Numbered from the stretch's first letter, positions 28,112-37,991 are shown. The stretch: DNA of 64,000 bases from Paenibacillus sinensis (GCF_019904155.1 NZ_JAHCMB010000226.1:1-64000), one strand, 5' to 3'. A program made the numbers and translations. The notes: generated from the sequence alone by a model not told the origin.

Positions 28112-31109
28112 ATGCCGCCTGTTTCAACGCCTGTTTGCGCTGGCGGGCCGAGCTGCGGAAGTAGAACAGCTCGTAGATCGCCGGAACGACGATCAGCGTC
28201 AGCACGGTGGCGGCGGTTAGACCGCCGACCACGACGATCGCGAGGCTCTGGGAGACGATGCTGCCCTGCTCGGAATGGCCGAACAAGAGCGGCAGCATGG
28301 CGCAGATCGTGGCGATGGCCGTCATCAGAATCGGCCGCATCCGCGTTCCGGCTGCTTCCAGCAGCGCTTCCCGGATCGTCATATGCGCCTCGTTATGCTT
28401 GACGCGGTCGATCAGCACGATCGCATTCGTGACCACGATGCCGATCAGCATCAACGCGCCGAACAGAGCGGTGAAGTCCGGCGTAACGCCCGAGATCAGC
28501 AGGCCGACCACGGCGCCGATAGCTGCGAGCGGCAGCGAGAACATAATGGCAAGCGGAGCACGCAGCGTCTTGAAGGTAAGCACCATGATCAGATAGACGA
28601 GGCCAATGGAGATCAGGGCGGTCATGCCGATATCCTTGAAGTCGCCCGACTGGTCGGTGGAGGCGCCGCCCGCATAGAGGTTCACGCCGGTAGGCAGCGT
28701 GATGGCGTCCGTCTCCTTCTTGATAGAAGCGCCGATCTCGGATACCTTCTTCGGATCGACATCAGCCGTAATCCGCACATAAGGTTTGCCTTCCTTGTGG
28801 TACAACATGGCCGGCTCATCCTTGACTTCCAGCTTCGCCAGGGAAGACAGAGCCTTCGGCCCTTCCGAAGTCATGATGGTCAGCTTCTCCAGATCCTGCT
28901 GTGAGGCAGGCTGTGCAATCGGCGCCATGACGACCGATGTTGGAGATCCGTTCAGCTCCATCTGGCCGAGCGGAACGGGATTCAGCACGGCGGACAGCTG
29001 CATGGCAATTTCTTGCGCGTTGGCCTGGGCCGGATCGACGCGGAAGGAGAAGACCGGCTTCGTATCCTCCATATTGCTGGATATTTTGCGGACGCCGTCG
29101 ATGGTTTTGACCTTGGTCATGACCTGATCCGCCACCGCTGTGATCTTGGACAGATCATCGCCGGTGATATCAATATATTCGTTCGTCGAGCTTGAACCAA
29201 TCAGGCTCTGCGCGTTGGCGGCAAGCGTAGCCCCGGGATAGGAGCTTTGAAGTCCCCGAACCGTGTTGACGAAGGCTTCGGAGTCCGCATTCTTCTTCAT
29301 CGCCACTGTGAAATTAACCACCGTCACCGAGCTGACATTGCCCCATTTGGCGGCGTCGGAGCTGTTCCCCGACTGCATCAGCACGGTCTCGGCCTGAGAC
29401 TGCTTAATCAGTACCTGCTCCAGCTTCTTGCCCTGCGCAACCACCTCGGAGACCGGGGTGTCGTTCGGATATTTCAATTCAACCGAAATGAGGCTGGCGT
29501 CGGACGCGTCCAGCGCGCCTTTCGGCATGTTCACATAGGCGGCGATCGAGCCGATCAGCACGATAAGTCCGATGGACAGCGACACCCACTTGCGGTTCAG
29601 GTTCCATTCCAGGAATCGGCTGAACCATCTTGAAGGCTCATGCTCCTTCATGGACGTATTTCGCAGCAGCCGGGAGCTGAGCAGTGGAACAACGGTCAAG
29701 GCCACGACCAGCGAGGTCAGCAGCGAATAGGTAACCGTCAGGGCGAAGGGCAGCAGGAACGCCTGCAGACTACCCCGAAGCAGACCCATCGGCAGGAACA
29801 CCGCCACCGTTGCGATGGTGGAAGCCGTAATCGCGCCTGCCACTTCCTTCGTTGCGGAGATCATCATCTCGATGGAGAACGGCTCTTTTTGTAGTCTTCG
29901 GTAGATGTTCTCGATAACCACGATGCTGTCGTCCACGAGACGTCCGACCGCCACGGCCACACCGCCAAGCGTGATGATGTTCAGCGTAATGCCGGAAATA
30001 TCAAGAAGATACAGCGTAACGGCCAGCGACAACGGAATGGAAATGATCGTAACCAGCGTCGCGCGGAAGTTGCGCAGGAAGATCAGGATGACAATTGTGG
30101 CGAACAGCGCTCCGAGCAGCACCTCGCGCATCATGCTGTTGACGGAATCGACGACCATGCCCGCCGTGCTGAATACCACTTCCGCCGTCGCGCCTTCCAC
30201 ATCTTTGTTGATCTTGTCGACGGTATCCTCAACCTTATTCCCGACATCGACCGCGTTGGCGTTCGCTTCCTTCATGACGATCGCGAACAGCACATCCTTG
30301 CCGTTCGAGCGGCTGACGCTCTCCTGATCGGCACTTACCTGCACCGATGCGATATCGGCAAGCTTCACTCCTGCCGCGACAGGCAGAGCCTTCAGCGTAT
30401 CGACGCTGTTAATTTGGGAGACGACGCCCACGTTTCCTGTCTGTCCGCCGATCGTCTGTTCCCCGATGGTAGCCGAGACGCTGCGGCCCTGCAGAAGGCC
30501 CGTTACCTGGGCAATGCTGATTCCCTTGGCCGCCATGCGTGCCGGATCAATCTTCACCGACACCTGCGGCGAGGTTTTGCCGTACAACGAGACGTTGGAG
30601 ACTCCCTCGATCTTCTGAAGCTCGGGGATAATGACCGTCTCCGCCTTCTTCAGCGTATCCTCGTTGATTCCGTCCTTAAAGGACAGCGTGATTTCGGATA
30701 CCGGAATCATGGAGGTGTTCAACTGCAGCACGAAGGGCCGCATCACACCCTGCGGGAACTGCAGGGCATCTATCGCCTTCTGCACCTCCTGCGTAGCATC
30801 CTTCATATTTGTCTTGGAATCAAAGTTAATATTAACCTGCTGAAAGCCGTCTCCGGATGAAGACGTCATTTCCGTTTTGCCTTTTACCGAATTGACAGCG
30901 GCCTCGATGGGCTTCGTTACATTCTCCTCCATAGACTGGGCGTTCTGCCCCGGTGCAAGCGTCGTAATCGTCACCTGCGGATTATCCGCCTCCGGCATAA
31001 ATTCCATTGGCAGTGAAGTGTAACTCATCACTCCCACGACGAGCGCCATGACGATCAGCAGCCCTGCGGCCGCCTTATTGCCAAAAGCCCATTTAGTTAA
31101 CCTTTCCAT
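28110..31109 (-). CDS. RND-family efflux transporter (SwrC/AcrB-like)
   Basis: 999 residues with the RND plan: a first membrane helix, a large extracytoplasmic domain, six helices, then the repeat of this pattern. The start (MERLTKWAFGNKAAAGLLIV) and MPEADNPQVTI are typical of the Gram-positive HAE branch that includes B. subtilis SwrC. The proton-relay pair is in GRLVDDSIVVIENIYRR (helix 4). No adaptor or outer channel adjoins it, as expected for a Gram-positive cell. It probably exports amphiphiles such as lipopeptides or detergents, driven by the proton gradient. A GAF/LuxR regulator lies upstream on the same strand. Confidence 0.88.
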   Translation of the reverse strand: MERLTKWAFGNKAAAGLLIVMALVVGVMSYTSLPMEFMPEADNPQVTITTLAPGQNAQSMEENVTKPIEAAVNSVKGKTEMTSSSGDGFQQVNINFDSKTNMKDATQEVQKAIDALQFPQGVMRPFVLQLNTSMIPVSEITLSFKDGINEDTLKKAETVIIPELQKIEGVSNVSLYGKTSPQVSVKIDPARMAAKGISIAQVTGLLQGRSVSATIGEQTIGGQTGNVGVVSQINSVDTLKALPVAAGVKLADIASVQVSADQESVSRSNGKDVLFAIVMKEANANAVDVGNKVEDTVDKINKDVEGATAEVVFSTAGMVVDSVNSMMREVLLGALFATIVILIFLRNFRATLVTIISIPLSLAVTLYLLDISGITLNIITLGGVAVAVGRLVDDSIVVIENIYRRLQKEPFSIEMMISATKEVAGAITASTIATVAVFLPMGLLRGSLQAFLLPFALTVTYSLLTSLVVALTVVPLLSSRLLRNTSMKEHEPSRWFSRFLEWNLNRKWVSLSIGLIVLIGSIAAYVNMPKGALDASDASLISVELKYPNDTPVSEVVAQGKKLEQVLIKQSQAETVLMQSGNSSDAAKWGNVSSVTVVNFTVAMKKNADSEAFVNTVRGLQSSYPGATLAANAQSLIGSSSTNEYIDITGDDLSKITAVADQVMTKVKTIDGVRKISSNMEDTKPVFSFRVDPAQANAQEIAMQLSAVLNPVPLGQMELNGSPTSVVMAPIAQPASQQDLEKLTIMTSEGPKALSSLAKLEVKDEPAMLYHKEGKPYVRITADVDPKKVSEIGASIKKETDAITLPTGVNLYAGGASTDQSGDFKDIGMTALISIGLVYLIMVLTFKTLRAPLAIMFSLPLAAIGAVVGLLISGVTPDFTALFGALMLIGIVVTNAIVLIDRVKHNEAHMTIREALLEAAGTRMRPILMTAIATICAMLPLLFGHSEQGSIVSQSLAIVVVGGLTAATVLTLIVVPAIYELFYFRSSARQRKQALKQAA

Positions 31110-31358
31110 GTACTGATTGCTCCTTCCACTCCCCGGTATTTTGCGAAGCTGATCTGTCTGAATATCTTGTGTACGATTCGCTTCTTTACGGATTCAGTTT
31201 AGTGTCTTTTGCTGACTGGAAAAACGGCCCTGCGCATGGTTTGGCACTCAGCCTCCAGACGGAGCTTTCCCCCTGCCTAAGACCAGCCCCAGGATAATCG
31301 ACTGCAAAAACGAGCAAAAAGCAAGGCCAGCCGGAACCTGCCGACTGACCTCATTGTG

Positions 31359-31381
31359 CAAAAACCGCCCTTCCGGCGGTT
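31359..31381 (-). terminator. Terminator of the LuxR-type regulator gene
   Basis: AACCGCC/GGCGGTT stem with a 5-nt loop, followed on the minus strand by five T. It separates the regulator from the RND gene, which must have its own promoter in 31110-31358. Confidence 0.8.
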
Positions 31382-31390
31382 CAATTGCGG

Positions 31391-32218
31391 TTATCTGTAT
31401 GCGCTTGTCTGCGGCGCCAGCTTGCTCATGAACTGCCCACGGTCGCCTACATTCATTTTCGTGTAAATGCTGCGGACCATATTTAGGACAGTCTCTTCGG
31501 CGATCCCAAGTTCACCAGCGATATACATTGCGCTTTTGCGGGCCATCCAGGCTTGGGCGATTTCCCTCTCCCCGGGAGACAGCCGGAACGCCTCAAACAG
31601 CGGCTCCAAATCCTCCTTACGGCGTTCGTGCAAAATACGTTCCTCTTGCATAAGGCGGGAGGCCGCATTCAGCGACAGCAGCTTGACGAAAGGAATGGCG
31701 AATTCGACACGGCAATTGCTCTCAAATGACAGATCGATGTACCCGCGGGTGTCCCCGTTCCATTCCAGCGGAGCGCTCACACAGTTCCAGGTCCGGAAGA
31801 TCGGCAGCGTATGTTCATCACCCCGGACGACTCCGATCCCGTTCTTCTCCATGGAGAGAGATACGGCATTTAGCCCGCAGCTGCCTTTGGCCAGGTTGCT
31901 TCCAACCTCTAGACCCGAGCTCCGAAACGGCAGGGAATGCGAAATCACATCCAGAATGAACCCGTGCTCATCCGTCAAAAAAGCGGCAAAAGGAATCGGG
32001 ATAAACGAAGCGATTCTGCCGATTTCATCCCGCAGCGTTTCGATTATCCTGTCAGGAGGCAGCTTGAACGGGCTGCACAGCGCATCCGCAAGCCGGTGCA
32101 GACTGCCAGGAGGCGGCTCTCCCGTCTCCGTATGCCCGAACGAGCATCTCTCCTCTTCCGTCATTGCTTCTACCGTGTACCAGTACTCCTGCTTGCTGCT
32201 CCAGGTCCCAGCGCTCAT
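31391..32218 (-). CDS. GAF-like sensor with LuxR-type HTH
   Basis: 275 residues. The middle (about 60-190) resembles the GAF sensor region of AcoR-type activators (GSNLAKGSCGLNAVSLSMEK; then LPIFRTWNCVSAPL). The C-terminal ~60 residues are a LuxR-type helix-turn-helix (LSPGEREIAQAWMARKSAMY, IAGELGIAEETVLNMV, then IYTKMNV). No AAA+ domain is present, so it works with the normal sigma factor. The ligand is unknown. Being next to the RND pump, it may control it. Confidence 0.78.
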   Translation of the reverse strand: MSAGTWSSKQEYWYTVEAMTEEERCSFGHTETGEPPPGSLHRLADALCSPFKLPPDRIIETLRDEIGRIASFIPIPFAAFLTDEHGFILDVISHSLPFRSSGLEVGSNLAKGSCGLNAVSLSMEKNGIGVVRGDEHTLPIFRTWNCVSAPLEWNGDTRGYIDLSFESNCRVEFAIPFVKLLSLNAASRLMQEERILHERRKEDLEPLFEAFRLSPGEREIAQAWMARKSAMYIAGELGIAEETVLNMVRSIYTKMNVGDRGQFMSKLAPQTSAYR

Positions 32219-32634
32219 CTATGTATCCCTCATCTATTCTCCGGAATAACTGTATCCCCTGAATCGGACAAAGTTATGGCAGCCGTGAATTTGGCGAAGC
32301 CAAATCCCGAGCCTTCCTGACATTTTTCATCTAAATAATGCCGCAAAAAAAACGACATAGAAGTCAAATTTCAACATTTCCTAATCGAAAATATAACATC
32401 CCCCTTTTTACTTTTCAATGATGTTTCAACCGTCCGCCAAAATCATTAAATACTCCGCGGGCTGAGCCGTCGTGTATGCCGCCTAGGGCGACAAAGGAGG
32501 TGGAGGGGCTGTCCTGGAAAGACAGCCCCTCCACCTCCGTTACCGCACTGCATAAGCTGCAGAACAGCTGAAAGATTAAAGCTACGCATCTGCTCACGAC
32601 CGGGAACCTGTAACCGCCTAGGTCTCCTGCGCCG
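32219..32634. other. Intergenic region
   Basis: Upstream region of the GAF/LuxR gene (left) and downstream region of the Lnr-like operon (right). It holds a very stable hairpin. The AT-rich 32330-32430 part may hold the regulator's promoter, but no clear -35/-10 pair was found. No gene. Confidence 0.45.
32496..32538 (-). terminator. Very stable hairpin, likely terminator of the ABC operon
   Basis: GGAGGTGGAGGGGCTGTC pairs perfectly over 18 bp with GACAGCCCCTCCACCTCC around a 7-nt loop. On the minus strand it is followed by only TTTGT. It lies 97 nt past the stop of the second permease gene. Confidence 0.6.
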
Positions 32635-33783
32635 TCAAATCGCCGCCTCGCTGGGCCGCAGGATGGCCGAGCCGATGGCCAGCAGAATGGCAGCCATCAG
32701 ACCGAGCACGGCGAAGGGCAGCCACAACTCGCTCCAGCCGCTGCCCGTCGCGGCCAGCTCGGCAGCTTCAATCGCCCATTTCTGGGGAACGAAATTCGCG
32801 GCTTTCTGCATGTAATCGGGCATGATCGAGATCGGCCAGAAGCAGCCGCCCAGCATGCAGGTCGGCGTCAGAATCAGCGCGTTGAGCATGCCCGTGTTGT
32901 TCGGGTTGCGGATCAGTCCGGCCGCTGTGCTGGCGAGTCCCATGGACACCAGCATGAATCCGGCAAGGGCCAGGAAATAGATCGGCATCGGCACGCCGAA
33001 ATTGTACCCCAGTCCGAAGCGGGCAACTGCAAGCACCGCTGCGACCTGGATGATACCGACCGCGAGGCTGCCCAGGAAATTGCCGATCGCAATTTCATAG
33101 GAGCGGACCGGAGCGCTGTACATGCGCATCATGGTCCGTTGCTTGCGGTCATCCATGATGAAGGACACGGAGCTGGTAACCATCGCCATGAGAAACATCA
33201 GCATAAACCCGGTCACCGTATCCATTCCGGTGCGCGGATACAGATTGTAGTCAGTACGGACGCTGCCAACCTGATGCTTGCCGGCCTGCTCAAGCACCGA
33301 CGCCAGGCGGGCTTCCGCCGTGCCGCCCGAAGCCTGGCTTGCGGCGGAGGCGAGTCCGCGGAGGCGGTCCCCCAGCTCCGAGGCTTTCATTTTCAGCGTA
33401 ACGGAGGTTTCGGATGCCTTGAGCTCATAAATCTGAATCTGGGACTGCCCGCCGGCAAGCAGCTTCGCCGTATAATCAGCCGGAATGATGAGGCCCGCCT
33501 GCCCCTTTTCGTCGATAACCCCTTGCTTGACCTCCTGCCCGTCGTTCTGCTTCACGAAGTTATAATCCCCGGTCTTCTCCAGCTCCGCAATGACATGAGC
33601 GCCCGCAGGTCCGGTGTCGAGATTGCTGTACAGCACCGCATCCTTGTTGAAGCCGTCATTGCCGGTCAGGGAGATAATTACGGAAATAATAATGCATGGA
33701 ATAATCAGATATGTCATCAGACCTCTGCGCTGGCCGACCATCCGTCTCACCAGATTTGCAGCTATCGTCCAAATGTTACGCAT
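32635..33783 (-). CDS. ABC-2 type permease (LnrN-like)
   Basis: 382 residues from ATG 33783, set by AGGTGGG 6 nt upstream; a longer frame begins inside the previous gene. One N-terminal helix (residues 20-40), an extracellular loop of about 150 residues, then five helices in the C-terminal half (FMLMFLMAMVTSSVSFIMDD onward), the pattern of ABC-2 exporters. It overlaps the preceding permease by 8 nt, so translation is coupled. With that permease and the ATPase it forms a three-gene exporter resembling B. subtilis LnrLMN (linearmycin and polyene resistance). Confidence 0.82.
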   Translation of the reverse strand: MRNIWTIAANLVRRMVGQRRGLMTYLIIPCIIISVIISLTGNDGFNKDAVLYSNLDTGPAGAHVIAELEKTGDYNFVKQNDGQEVKQGVIDEKGQAGLIIPADYTAKLLAGGQSQIQIYELKASETSVTLKMKASELGDRLRGLASAASQASGGTAEARLASVLEQAGKHQVGSVRTDYNLYPRTGMDTVTGFMLMFLMAMVTSSVSFIMDDRKQRTMMRMYSAPVRSYEIAIGNFLGSLAVGIIQVAAVLAVARFGLGYNFGVPMPIYFLALAGFMLVSMGLASTAAGLIRNPNNTGMLNALILTPTCMLGGCFWPISIMPDYMQKAANFVPQKWAIEAAELAATGSGWSELWLPFAVLGLMAAILLAIGSAILRPSEAAI

Positions 33784-34945
33784 GATAACCCACCTTTCGA
33801 TAAGAGATGAAAGCAATGCACAGAAGCCCACCACTTATAGCCGCCAGCATGCCGATGCTGCCCGATATTTGCGTCCAGGGAGACTCCAGCATCATTCTCA
33901 GAATTCCCTTCATGCCCCAATGATTGACGGAAAAAGCGCCGCCCGTATTCAACCAGGAATCCGGAAGCTGGGTCATGCCGCCGCTGATGAATGTCATCAG
34001 CACCGTCAGGATCATGGAGATGTTCCGGGCCGTCGCCGCATTGGAAGCCGTCATCGCAATAACCACCGACAGCATTAGAGAAATCAAGATGACGAGCAGG
34101 CAGACCAGCGCCAGCGCGAGCGGACGGTTGCCCCAATAGACGCCGAACAAATAATGGGTCGCGATAATGATCACCGCGCTCTGCACCACCGAGATAAGAC
34201 CCATGCCCAGCATTTTGCCCATGAACAGTTCGCCGCCCTTCAACGGCATGGAATTCAGTCTGAACAGCGTATGGTTGTCCTTCTCGCTATATAAGCTGCT
34301 GATCAGTGTCTGTCCGCAGGTCAGCAGGAACATGATCAGCATTGAGGCTGCGTAATATTGCGAGGCGGTATATGACTGCCCCTTATCATTCAATTTTCCG
34401 ACGACCGCGGACTCCGCTCCGCCGTCTGCCGCCGCAGCCGTAACGGCTGTCGGCCCTAATGTAAGGGTCGCCGCCTGTGAGTAATTGATAGCGCCCAGAA
34501 AGTTGTCGAACACGGTACCCGCTACCATGTTGTCGGTCGGGTCTTTACCAAGGATGTACTCGAGCTTGGCACTCTTCCCGTTCTTCACCAACTGATCGAA
34601 TCCGGCCGGCACCACAACGGCGTATCCGTATTTGCCCGCACGCACCGCCTCTTCCGCCTCCGAACGGGTCTTCACAGTCTCGGGAATAATCACCTTCGCC
34701 GCTTCCGGCGCTTTCAGCAGTTCAGATACAAGCTGTGACTGCGCGGCCTGGGACCCGGCGGCGTCGACAATGGCGACATGCACCGGATCAATCGTGATGT
34801 CCTTCCCCTGTCCGACCACGCCCGACAGCGCCGTTCCGAGCAGGAAGATCAAGACGATCGGCAGCAGAAACTGATTGATAACCATCCCCCGGTAGCGGAA
34901 CTGCCGCTGAAGCTCGAACTTGGCAATCGTCCATATATTTGACAT
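33776..34945 (-). CDS. ABC-2 type permease (LnrM-like)
   Basis: 389 residues (MSNIWTIAKFELQRQFRYRG). Same layout as the next gene: an N-terminal helix, a long extracytoplasmic loop (about 50-190) and five or six C-terminal helices. The N-terminal MxNIWTIA start is shared with the second permease, pointing to gene duplication. It starts 13 nt after the ATPase gene, and its 3' end overlaps the second permease. Confidence 0.82.
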   Translation of the reverse strand: MSNIWTIAKFELQRQFRYRGMVINQFLLPIVLIFLLGTALSGVVGQGKDITIDPVHVAIVDAAGSQAAQSQLVSELLKAPEAAKVIIPETVKTRSEAEEAVRAGKYGYAVVVPAGFDQLVKNGKSAKLEYILGKDPTDNMVAGTVFDNFLGAINYSQAATLTLGPTAVTAAAADGGAESAVVGKLNDKGQSYTASQYYAASMLIMFLLTCGQTLISSLYSEKDNHTLFRLNSMPLKGGELFMGKMLGMGLISVVQSAVIIIATHYLFGVYWGNRPLALALVCLLVILISLMLSVVIAMTASNAATARNISMILTVLMTFISGGMTQLPDSWLNTGGAFSVNHWGMKGILRMMLESPWTQISGSIGMLAAISGGLLCIAFISYRKVGYHA

Positions 34946-34958
34946 TCTTCTTCTCCTC

Positions 34959-35894
34959 CTAATCCCGCAGCGTCCGGCCCGTCAGGCTGAGGAACAGCGT
35001 CTCAAGGTCAGGTTCTTCGATCTGCAGCGATTGAATCACGCCCTCGTGCTTGGCGAAAATATACAGAATATCCTGCAGCTCGCTTTGCGAGGAGGGCAGG
35101 AACAGGCTGACCTTATCGTCCTCCCTCTCCACCCGGGTGATACGGGGATGCCGCCCAAGCTCACCGAGCAGTTCGGGTGTGATATTGCCGGCCCTGATGA
35201 CGATTTTCTCCTCATGGGATACCCGTTCTCTAAGCTCCCCCTCCGTTCCGCAGGCGATAATATGGCCTTTATCCATAATCGCCACCCGATCGCAGATCGC
35301 CTCGACTTCTTCCATGTAATGGCTTGTGTAGATGACGGTCGATCCCATCTTGTTCAACGTCTTGACCGATTCCAGAATATGATTCCGCGACTGGGGATCA
35401 ATTCCGACGGTCGGCTCATCCATGATGATCAGCTTGGGATGGTGCATGATGGCGCAGGCGATGTTCAGGCGCCGCTTCATCCCTCCGGAGAAAGTGGACG
35501 GTTTCTCCTTCGCCCGGTCCGACAGACCGGTGAAGGCCAGCGCCTCGTAGACACGCTCTTTCAGCAGTCTGCCGCGAAGGCCATACAGCTTGCCGAAGAA
35601 CATGGCGTTCTCCTCCGCCGTCATATTCTCATACAGAGCCAAGTCCTGCGGGACCAGCCCGATTCTCTTCTTCACCTCAAGCGGCTGTTTATTCACCGAA
35701 ACTCCATCGACGGAAATGCTGCCTCCATCCAGCTTCAGCAGGCCGCAGAGCATGCTGATCGTGGTGCTCTTGCCCGCACCATTCGGTCCGAGAAGCCCGA
35801 ATATTTCTCCTTCCTGAATGCTCAGGTTCACATGATCTACCGTCAGCTTGCTGTCATATCGTTTCACCACATCGGTCAATTCTGCAAGTGCCAT
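34959..35894 (-). CDS. ABC transporter ATP-binding protein (LnrL-like)
   Basis: 311 residues. Walker A is LLGPNGAGKSTTISML (about 33-48), signature FSGGMKRRLNIACA, Walker B LIIMDEPTVGIDPQSR. The C-terminal ~80-residue domain after the ATPase core is typical of ABC-2 drug exporters. First gene of the exporter operon, divergent from a two-component system, which probably senses the exported drug or lipid-active compound. Confidence 0.9.
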   Translation of the reverse strand: MALAELTDVVKRYDSKLTVDHVNLSIQEGEIFGLLGPNGAGKSTTISMLCGLLKLDGGSISVDGVSVNKQPLEVKKRIGLVPQDLALYENMTAEENAMFFGKLYGLRGRLLKERVYEALAFTGLSDRAKEKPSTFSGGMKRRLNIACAIMHHPKLIIMDEPTVGIDPQSRNHILESVKTLNKMGSTVIYTSHYMEEVEAICDRVAIMDKGHIIACGTEGELRERVSHEEKIVIRAGNITPELLGELGRHPRITRVEREDDKVSLFLPSSQSELQDILYIFAKHEGVIQSLQIEEPDLETLFLSLTGRTLRD

Positions 35895-36149
35895 TGTTCA
35901 ACTCTCCCATCTCATATACTTCATGTCTGTATTGTACGACGCCGCGTTCTGCCGCGAAGGTACGGAAGGTCATGAAGGGGAGGTGACTTAAGTCATCTCT
36001 TCGCAAAAGGCCGGGTCATGGTATGCTATAAAGAGCAGCAAGCCATGGCTCACTAGCCTGCTCGTTCGGTAAACGCTGTGCGTTTGAAGGAGAAGACTTG
36101 ATGAAGCGGGCGGCTTATTCATTCTTGTCGTTCAAAAAGGGTGGGAGAT

Positions 36150-37307
36150 TTGAACAAACCTCTTAGCTTTCTCCGGTACGGCCTGATCGCCGTGCCCGCT
36201 TTTCTCTTCATGTATATCGGTGACTACACCGACTACGGGCTATTCACGCTGCATTTGCTGATCCTTCTGCTTATCGCAACAATGGGGAGCAAGCTGCCGG
36301 AACGCTTCGTCCCGGCAGCAGCCGCAGCGGAAATGCTGTATTCCGTCTGGCTGTGCAGCCGCTACGGCAGCCTGATGGTGTTCCCTTCCCTGTCCTCGCT
36401 GCTCGTATACTCCCGCATGCGCTTCCGGCCGCTGTATCTGCTGCTTGGCGCCGCTCATCTGGCCGCCTTAAACGCAGTATTCCTGCATGCCGATCCGCTG
36501 GAACGCGCCTGGATCAACCTGGGCTTCCTGACTTCTGCGCTGCTGTGCCTGCAGCTCGCTGCCGCCAGCCGGGGGCAGGAGGAGATGATGATGCTCTACG
36601 ACGAGCTGCGCAGGAAGCATTTCGAGCTGGATGAAGCGCGCAGCCGGCTGCTCCAGTTCACTGCCCAGGTCGAAACCGCCGCCCAGTCCGAAGAGCGGGT
36701 GCGCATCGGCCGGCAAATTCACGACGATATCGGACACCGGCTGATCCGGGTCAAAATGATGATGGAAGCCGCGCTGCATACCTTTCCGTCCGCCCCGGAG
36801 GCAGGCCTGTCGATGATGTACCAGGTGCGCGACCAGCTGGCGGAGGCCATGGACGAACTGCGGAACGCAGTAAGGCGCATCGGCCGGGAGCCCCGCCTTG
36901 AAGGCGCATATGCCCTGGACCTCCTGCTCGAAGTAACGGGACGAGACACCGGCATCCGCACCTCTTACGATGTGGAGGGTACGCCGTATCCGCTCTATCC
37001 GAGCCAGCAGGTCGTCCTGTACAAAAATGCAAAGGAAGCCATAACGAACGGTCTGCGGCACGGACATGCAACCGAGGTCGGCATCCGGCTTTTTTACCGG
37101 GAGAATGAAGTCGTCCTGGAAGCGTGGAATAACGGCAGCGTACCGGAGAACGAAGCCCCCTTCGATTCCCGGCCAAACGGCGGAATGGGACTCCAGGGCA
37201 TGGACGAGCGTACCCGCCTTATCGGCGGCAGTCTCGAAATCGTGGCGGCCTATCCGTTCACCGTCATCACGCGGATTCCGGTCTATAAGCAGAATGAAGT
37301 GATGTAA
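36150..37307 (+). CDS. NarL-type sensor histidine kinase (LnrJ-like)
   Basis: 385 residues from TTG 36150 (MNKPLSFLRYGL), which fits AAGGGTGGGAG better than the GTG at 36141. About five membrane segments occupy residues 8-140 with hardly any extracellular loop, so a membrane signal is likely. A coiled part follows, then the HisKA_3 dimer domain with the phospho-His at about residue 191 (IGRQIHDDIGHRLIRVKMMM). The HATPase ends in GMGLQGMDERTRLIGG. The response regulator follows after 36 nt. Its closeness to an Lnr-like exporter matches LnrJK signalling. Confidence 0.85.
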   Translation: MNKPLSFLRYGLIAVPAFLFMYIGDYTDYGLFTLHLLILLLIATMGSKLPERFVPAAAAAEMLYSVWLCSRYGSLMVFPSLSSLLVYSRMRFRPLYLLLGAAHLAALNAVFLHADPLERAWINLGFLTSALLCLQLAAASRGQEEMMMLYDELRRKHFELDEARSRLLQFTAQVETAAQSEERVRIGRQIHDDIGHRLIRVKMMMEAALHTFPSAPEAGLSMMYQVRDQLAEAMDELRNAVRRIGREPRLEGAYALDLLLEVTGRDTGIRTSYDVEGTPYPLYPSQQVVLYKNAKEAITNGLRHGHATEVGIRLFYRENEVVLEAWNNGSVPENEAPFDSRPNGGMGLQGMDERTRLIGGSLEIVAAYPFTVITRIPVYKQNEVM

Positions 37308-37343
37308 TGCTATAGGAGTTCTACATAAAGGAGTGTGGCTTGC

Positions 37344-37991
37344 TTGATTAAAGTCATGATTGTGGATGACGATTCGTTCATCCGGGAGAGCCTGAAGGTG
37401 CTGCTGGGCCTTGACGGGGAGCTGGAGGTCACCGGAACAGCCGGCGACGGAGGCGAAGCGCTGAAGCTGCTTGGCAGCGGAACGGAAGCGGATGTAGTGC
37501 TGATGGACATTCGGATGCCCGGCGTGGACGGCGTAGAGGGAACCCGGCAGATCCGCGCGCAATTCCCCCAGACCTCGGTGCTGATGCTGACCACCTTCGA
37601 CGATGACGAATATATCATCGAAGCGCTGAGAGGCGGAGCCAGCGGCTATCTGCTCAAGAATATTCCCCCGGACCGGATCATCCAAGGAATCAAGACGGTA
37701 CATGCCGGCAGCATGCTGATCCATCCCGACATCGCGCGCAAGCTGACCGGCCTGCTGCAGCCGCCGGCGCCCCCCGCGCCTGCCGCCCGCCCGCTGGAAT
37801 CCTACGGCTTGACGCAGATGGAGCAGTCTGTCGTGTCGCTGATCGCGGAAGGGCACACCAACAAAGAAATTGCCGCCTCCCTGTTTCTGAGCGAAGGAAC
37901 GGTCAAGAACTACATAACCGAAATCTTGAGCAAGCTGGGGCTGCGGGACCGGACGCAGATTGCTATTTTTTATTTGAAGAACGGGCGTTGA
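37344..37991 (+). CDS. NarL/LuxR-type response regulator (LnrK-like)
   Basis: 215 residues from TTG 37344, 10 nt after AAGGAG; the GTG at 37335 is too close to that site. The receiver domain has the acidic group Asp8-Asp10, phospho-acceptor Asp55 (VVLMDIRMPG) and LKNIPPDRI near residue 105. The LuxR HTH is C-terminal (LTQMEQSVVSLIAEG, then TNKEIAASLFLSEGTVKN). It is the partner of the upstream kinase and likely activates the divergent ABC exporter operon. Confidence 0.9.
   Translation: MIKVMIVDDDSFIRESLKVLLGLDGELEVTGTAGDGGEALKLLGSGTEADVVLMDIRMPGVDGVEGTRQIRAQFPQTSVLMLTTFDDDEYIIEALRGGASGYLLKNIPPDRIIQGIKTVHAGSMLIHPDIARKLTGLLQPPAPPAPAARPLESYGLTQMEQSVVSLIAEGHTNKEIAASLFLSEGTVKNYITEILSKLGLRDRTQIAIFYLKNGR

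Noticed and set aside
32415-32597. 60-codon frame over the 18-bp hairpin
   Set aside because: No ribosome binding site, and a perfect hairpin lies inside it.
36468-37856. 462-codon frame antisense to the kinase and response regulator
   Set aside because: It is the shadow of two well-supported genes with clear motifs; it has no ribosome binding site and no recognisable domain.
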